64,000 bases of DNA from Margaritifera margaritifera. Lineage: Eukaryota > Mollusca > Bivalvia > Unionida > Margaritiferidae. Location: contig JAQPZY010001536.1 of NCBI GenBank assembly GCA_029931535.1, positions 186,001-250,000 of the forward strand, written 5' to 3'. Below, in pieces: positions 59,192-64,000 of the stretch (the stretch's first letter is position 1; each line of letters begins with the position of its first letter). The notes under the pieces were generated by a model, which saw only the letters and a program-made list of their open reading frames with translations, ran no database searches and was not told the origin of the DNA. Made by a program: the position numbers and the translations under genes.

Positions 59192-61069
59192 AGCTCTACT
59201 GGTCATAAACCAAAAGAGCTTATGGGATGGCCTGTTGTCCAGCATCCATTCGTTAACACGAGTTTGTTACTGCTACTCCTCCTAAACTATTTGGAGGACT
59301 GCCATGAAACTTTACACACACATTCATCCCAAGGTCTAGTTGGTCCTAAATAAAAATGCTTCTGCTCAGACATCCAGTAGCTGCCATCTTGAAAATCGTG
59401 TTGTCGCTAATCCTAAATAGATAGTCTTATCAACATTGGGTTTTCACTAAAAGACTTACGATGTCTAGTTGGTCCTAAATGAAAATGGTACAGATCTGAC
59501 ATCTAATATAGCCACAGATGCAGCCATTTTGAAATTATTGTTATTATTACTACTCCTGAACAGAAAGGCATATTGACATAGGGTTTTCACCAGAGGAATT
59601 CTTTCTGATGTCTAGTTGGCTCAGACATCCAATATGGCTGGCTCAGTGGCCATATTGAAAATCTTGTTATTGCTACACCTCCTGAATGTATGGTCATATC
59701 AATATGTGCGTTTCACTAAAAAACTTTGTATGATGTCTGGTTGGTCTTAAATGAAATCGGTGTTGATCTGACGTCCAATATGGCCATCTCGGCAGCCATC
59801 TTGAAAATCTTGCTATTGCTTCTCCTAAACGGAAAGTTGTATAAACATGGGGATTTCACCAGAAGACTTCTTATGATGTCTAGTTGGTCCTAAATGAAAA
59901 TGGTTCCACTCAGACATCCAATATAACCACCACAGTAGCCATCTTGAAAATCTTGTTATCGCTACTTCCGAATGGATGGTTAAATAAGCATGAGGTTTTC
60001 ACTAAAGGACTTTGTATGATGTCTTCTTGGTCCTAAATGAAAATGGTGCTGATCTGATGTCCAATATGGCAGCCATCTTGAAAATTGCTATTGCTACTCC
60101 TGATGAATGGAAAGTCGTATTAACATCGAGTTTTCACCAGAGGACTTCTTAAAATGTTTTGTTGGTCCTAAATGAAAATGGTGCTGCCCAGACATCCACT
60201 ATGGCCATCTTGAAAATCTTGTTAGTGCTACTCAACCTAAATTGGTTGTCATAGCAACTTGGGGGTTTTCACTAAAATACTTCTTGTGATATCTAGTTTG
60301 TCTTAAATGAAAATGGTGCCGATCTCATATTCAACATGGCCACCATAGCAGCCATCTTGAAAATCTTATTATTGCTACTCTTCATAAATGGAAAGTCATA
60401 TCAGCATGGGATTTTCACCAGAAAACTGCTTAATGTGGTATCTGGTTGGTCTTAACTAAAAATTGTGCTGATCTGATATCCAATATGGTCACCACAGCAG
60501 CCATCTTGAAAATCTTATCATTAGTCCTAGATGGAAAGTCATATCAGTATTGGTTTTTTACCAGAAGACTTCTTATGATGTCTAAATGGTATTATATGAA
60601 CTTTGTGCCAATCTGACATCCAGTGTGGCTACCATGGCAGCTGTCTTGAAAATCTTGTTATTGCTACTCCTCCTAAATGGCAAGTCACACTGACATAGGG
60701 TTTTCACCAGAAGACTAATTATGATGCCTAGTTGGTTCTGAATAAAAACTGTGACAATTTAACCCCAAGCATGGCTGCCACAGTGAACATATTGAAAATC
60801 TTGTCTCTAATTCTCCTGAATAGATGGTCATATCAACATGGGTGTTTTCACCCAAAATCTAATGGTGTCAAGTTTGTCTGAAATGAAAATGGTGCCAATC
60901 TTATGTCCAAAATGGCCACCACAGTGGCTAATGTGAAAACCTTATCGCTTAAGAATATCTGAGGTGGTTTCAACACTCAACAATTAAAAAGAAGAAATGG
61001 TCTTATCTTGAATTCCAGGAAACTATTTTCAGACAGTAGAGCATCAGCCTCTTCGAAAGGCTCTTGTTT
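59192..61069 (+). mobile_element. 1.9-kb pearl-like element, second copy
   Basis: Begins agctctactggtcataaacc and ends with the block caacactcaacaatta..cagtagagca..ctcttgttt, matching both ends of the element at 8321-10195 on the same strand. About twelve units of the ~145-bp core lie between. Left gctctactg and right cagtagagc are perfect inverted nonamers here. Confidence 0.78.
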
Positions 61070-61195
61070 GCTTGCAGTGAAAATATTATCTTAAATGCAC
61101 TAGTGGAGTGCATAAAAATGCCGTCTTTTGTAGAGAGAGAGTCTTCAAATGAAATTTTATTGCACTTAAATGCCCTCTATTATAGTCCTCTGTAG

Positions 61196-61335
61196 GATTT
61201 TTAAAATGGAAGCCCCTGGCAACATTTCTCAAAAACCTGATCCAGCAGATGTAAAACTAGAATCAATAAAGAAAAGAGTCCTGGACCAGAAACTGGAAGT
61301 CCTAGCAAGGACTGTCACTGCAGAGAGCTCTGAAG
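61196..61335 (+). CDS. Possible coding exon, unassigned
   Basis: Acceptor-like cctctgtag at 61195 and donor GAAG|GTACCC after 61335 bound a frame with ATG at 61206: MEAPGNISQKPDPADVKLES, then IKKRVLDQKLEVLARTVTAE. The charged amphipathic helix and clean splice-like ends suggest a 5' coding exon leaving in phase 1. No family recognised and no further exon found before the window ends. Confidence 0.32.
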
Positions 61336-61689
61336 GTACCCTCAGAAGAGACTTGATATGGCACTTTAGGTTTATGTTTTCCACTTTCATTACACCATGT
61401 ATTTTAGCCAAATGACTTTAAATGAGCACAGCAAAATAAAACATTGTATTTAATTCTAACTGCTAGGAGTACCTAGATTACACTAAGGTAATTGCTAATA
61501 GGTAAAAATATTTAATAAACTGACATTAAAACAATTTATTATTTGTTAGTTTCTAAACTTGCAAAAAATAGCAAAGTCCAACACATTCCAAAGCTCTTTT
61601 GAAACTACCTCTATACTTCTATGCGAGAGCACATACACAAATGTCTTCATACCATAGAGGTCATGTATTAACATCATAGATGTCATGGG

Positions 61690-62275
61690 GAAGTAACCTC
61701 AACTTTGTAAGTACATATTCAAAGGATCAGGAATTTCTGGGAAGACCTGTGAATGGTATTATGAAGGTATGCATCTTTGAGGTCTAGGCTGACTGCAAAA
61801 TCTCCCTCCTGAATGGCACTGAGGACTAATCATCCAGAACTTGGGTACCTGAATGTATTGGTTGAGACTGCTAATATTGATGACTGGTCTAAGATTGCCA
61901 TTAGCCTTGGGTCTAAGAAAAGCCTTGAATAAAATCTTGGTGAGTTTGTGTTCTGAACAATCTCTACAACCCTTTTCTTGAGTGGATCTATTTACATCTG
62001 CAGGATGTCTGTTTTGTATCGGTCTCTTGGGATGTCTGTGGCAAAGAGAATCCTTGATAGCAGAGGAGGGTTGAAGAATGTGATCTGGAGATTCTCTGTT
62101 ACTGAGGTGAAATGCTTAAGTCTTCCCCAGTGGGATATCAGAAATGGGCAGCATGAGCATGGCATCATTTTCTGCAGGAAGGAAGCTGTCAGGAAGACAA
62201 AGTGAGCGAAAATTGGTTTTCTTCTCTGCACCCTGTATGTCAGGCCTCTTGAATATATCTTTTGACTAGGCACAA
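61690..62275 (-). pseudogene. DIRS-like reverse transcriptase fragment
   Basis: On the minus strand the sequence reads KAFLRPKANGNLRPVINIS, then SLNQYIQVPKF. After a one-base frame change it continues LSAIQEGDFAVSLDLKDAYL, HNTIHRSSQKF. The R-P-V-I-x-x-S-x-L-N-x-Y-I block and S-L-D-L-K-D-A-Y (motif A, with the first catalytic Asp) identify a reverse transcriptase of the DIRS or a closely similar type. Upstream, 62275-61990 keeps a partial frame. Motif C with the second Asp pair is absent. Truncated and frameshifted. Confidence 0.62.
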
Positions 62276-62279
62276 ACAA

Positions 62280-62890
62280 AGTAGTAACTAATAAATGATT
62301 TTATGCCAATCACTATCCAAGTTGAGACCACTCATGTATGACTTCTGTCTCAGTAAGCAGATATTTTAACACTTTTAGTGCTAAAACAAACCCCAAAACA
62401 TGGTTTGCATCTTTTTTCACTTTGTGGGGCTGGATTTGTGAGATAAGAGAAGGACTCGTAATGTATTATGATCAAGTAATGCATATAAAGTAGAAAAACA
62501 GCTTTCTTTATGGGGAAGAACAAGAATTTCTGAATTTTTTTCAGTTTGTCAAAATAGAAACTTTTACCTTAGTTCTGAATGGAAGAATGGCTTGTTGGGT
62601 GATAAATTATACATGAAAAATATCCATTCAAACAGCGCATTACGTACTCATTGAAAAGTAGTAAAACTATTTATGTGCTTATTTCCTGAGAAATGAAAAA
62701 AAAAAATTAACATTTTGACATTAAGTCTGCCTAACTGAACTAATGTCCACAACTTGTGTTAAAAAAGCCGCAAGTGGTCAGCCTGCCGCTGAGACCTATT
62801 GGCTCGTACTTTATGGCGTCGTTCCAAATTCATAAACTGCTTCTATTACTCACACCAGCTTTACTTCAGCTCTGTTATTTTCAAAGATAA
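62280..62890. other. Non-coding stretch
   Basis: No gene, RNA or repeat recognised. Confidence 0.45.
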
Positions 62891-62892
62891 GA

Positions 62893-63115
62893 TTACCGTA
62901 TATACTCGCATATAATCAAATACCAACTGCAAACTGCACAGACCCAGATCTGCCATCGCATAATGCACCGGCAGATTTGTGTCTATGCAGTTTGCACGGA
63001 CTAATCAGTTGAACAAACAGCAAAGACCCTGATCTACTGGCGCATTATGCAACGGCAGATCAGGATCTATGTTGTTTGCATTTGGACCCGGCTTATACGC
63101 GAGTATATATGGTAT
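62893..63115 (-). mobile_element. Cloverleaf MITE, copy D (reverse orientation)
   Basis: Best-preserved termini: taccgtatatactcgc at the left and gcgagtatatatggta at the right, an inverted repeat of 16 bp with one mismatch. Here the aaactgcacagaccc arm comes first and the caaacagcaaagaccc arm second, so the copy is inverted relative to those at 10.4, 11.0 and 57.8 kb. Confidence 0.88.
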
Positions 63116-63483
63116 CCTATGCTCATACTGTTCAAAGTCATGCACTGCTTTCCTTATGATGATGATATAATCACGGTTCTTGTATCATTTACTCGTCAGC
63201 ATTTATCAGCTTGGCACAGGATTCAGTTTACCTATGCTGATATTTCTGCTCAGTGCTATCCATATTTTTCAAAAGAAATATGGAACACTCTAGCCCTTTC
63301 ACATTTCTAAATATACATAACTGAAATACTGTTACATCATTTTCTATTCTATTATCCAATTAGCTGTAATAATTTCCAATCTGTTCTAGATTTTGACACT
63401 TTAAATATAAAAAAATACATTTTACAAATAAGTCTCTATTCCAAAATCAATTTTAAATATACAATAAATGTGTCCCTTTGAAC

Positions 63484-63708
63484 TACCATATGTACATGCT
63501 TATAAGCTCGGTCCAAGTGCAAACTATATAGACCCAGATCTGTCATCTCATAATGCGCCAACAGACCTGGGTCTATGCAGTTTGTTGGGTGCAATCAGTA
63601 GAACAAAAAAAAAAAAAAGACCCTGATCTCCCAGTGCATTATGTGATGGTAGATCAGGATCCATATTGTTTGCAATCAGACCCGACTTATAAGCGAGTAT
63701 ATATGGTA
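63484..63708 (-). mobile_element. Cloverleaf MITE, copy E (reverse orientation)
   Basis: Termini taccatatgtacatgcttat and its inverse (ataagcgagtatatatggta) extend the terminal repeat to about 23 bp. Arm order as in copy D. An A-run (63606-63618) has expanded at the start of the second arm. Confidence 0.87.
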
Positions 63709-64000
63709 TTTACAACTTGTCTCATTACTATTCGGTATGAAACGACACTGCAATGTATTGACTACAAAAATGTTTACATTCATACCTTTGGGAGTATAAT
63801 TAATTATCCAACATGTAACTGACCGATTTCAAATAGATACATTTTACAAATTATATTAATTGATGCTAATATAAACCAAAATGAAGATTATTATGCAACA
63901 ACTTACACAAAATACATGATAATTTACTTTTATTCTCTATAATCTTGAATTTCGTGAATGATACATCTCTCACTATTAAACTGTAATGTGGTAACTGGGG
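63709..64000. other. Non-coding right edge
   Basis: AT-rich, nothing recognised. Confidence 0.5.

Overview
The window is eukaryotic, AT-rich and intron-bearing. It is most like a bivalve mollusc genome, and at least a lophotrochozoan. The evidence is long (AT)n and (CA)n tracts, many unrelated tandem arrays with units of about 130-150 bp, tRNA-derived SINEs including one with a V-SINE-like middle, foldback/MITE elements, a Polinton/Maverick remnant, a Ty3/gypsy remnant with integrase upstream of RNase H (Gmr1-like order), a DIRS-like reverse transcriptase fragment and a SWIM-YqaJ exon. The species assignment is inference. No bacterial operons, rRNA genes, functional tRNA genes or CRISPR arrays were seen.

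The best host gene is on the + strand, about 20723-39423. It has eight coding exons whose splice sites and phases all agree. The model is 1896 nt, 631 residues plus stop. It predicts a single-pass type I membrane protein: signal peptide, three tandem Ig-like domains each encoded by one phase 1-1 exon, a transmembrane exon, and a cytoplasmic tail of about 250 residues with eight tyrosines. All three Ig-like domains keep the F-strand G-x-Y signature but have Met, Val or Ile where the canonical disulfide cysteine should be. Its 8.2-kb third intron holds an 82-bp satellite, a hAT-type element, two inverted-repeat MITEs and a SINE.

Layout: 1-6.6 kb, tandem repeat arrays. 8.3-10.2 kb, a 1.9-kb element with an internal ~146-bp array (a second copy lies at 59.2-61.1 kb). 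10.4-11.2 kb, two cloverleaf MITEs. 12.8-17.2 kb, a GC-richer decayed Polinton. 18.2-18.8 kb, a minus-strand SWIM/YqaJ exon with one nonsense codon. 20.7-39.8 kb, the Ig-like receptor gene. 41.4 kb, a 27-bp minisatellite. 45.5-47.0 kb, two degenerate arrays. 47.2-49.6 kb, an unidentified minus-strand reading frame, then the Gmr1-like remnant. 50.6-52.2 kb, a LINE-type fragment and a diverged direct repeat. 53.9-55.7 kb, a DNA transposon with inverted repeats near 290 bp. 56.8-58.3 kb, SINEs and a MITE. 59.2-64 kb, the second 1.9-kb element, a possible exon, the DIRS-like fragment and two more cloverleaf MITEs in opposite orientation.

Almost all coding matter outside the receptor gene is transposon-derived and broken by stops or frameshifts. 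The most promising unexplained items are the cysteine-less Ig-like receptor, the five-copy MITE that can fold as a three-armed cross, and the paired 1.9-kb elements with conserved ends around a variable tandem core.
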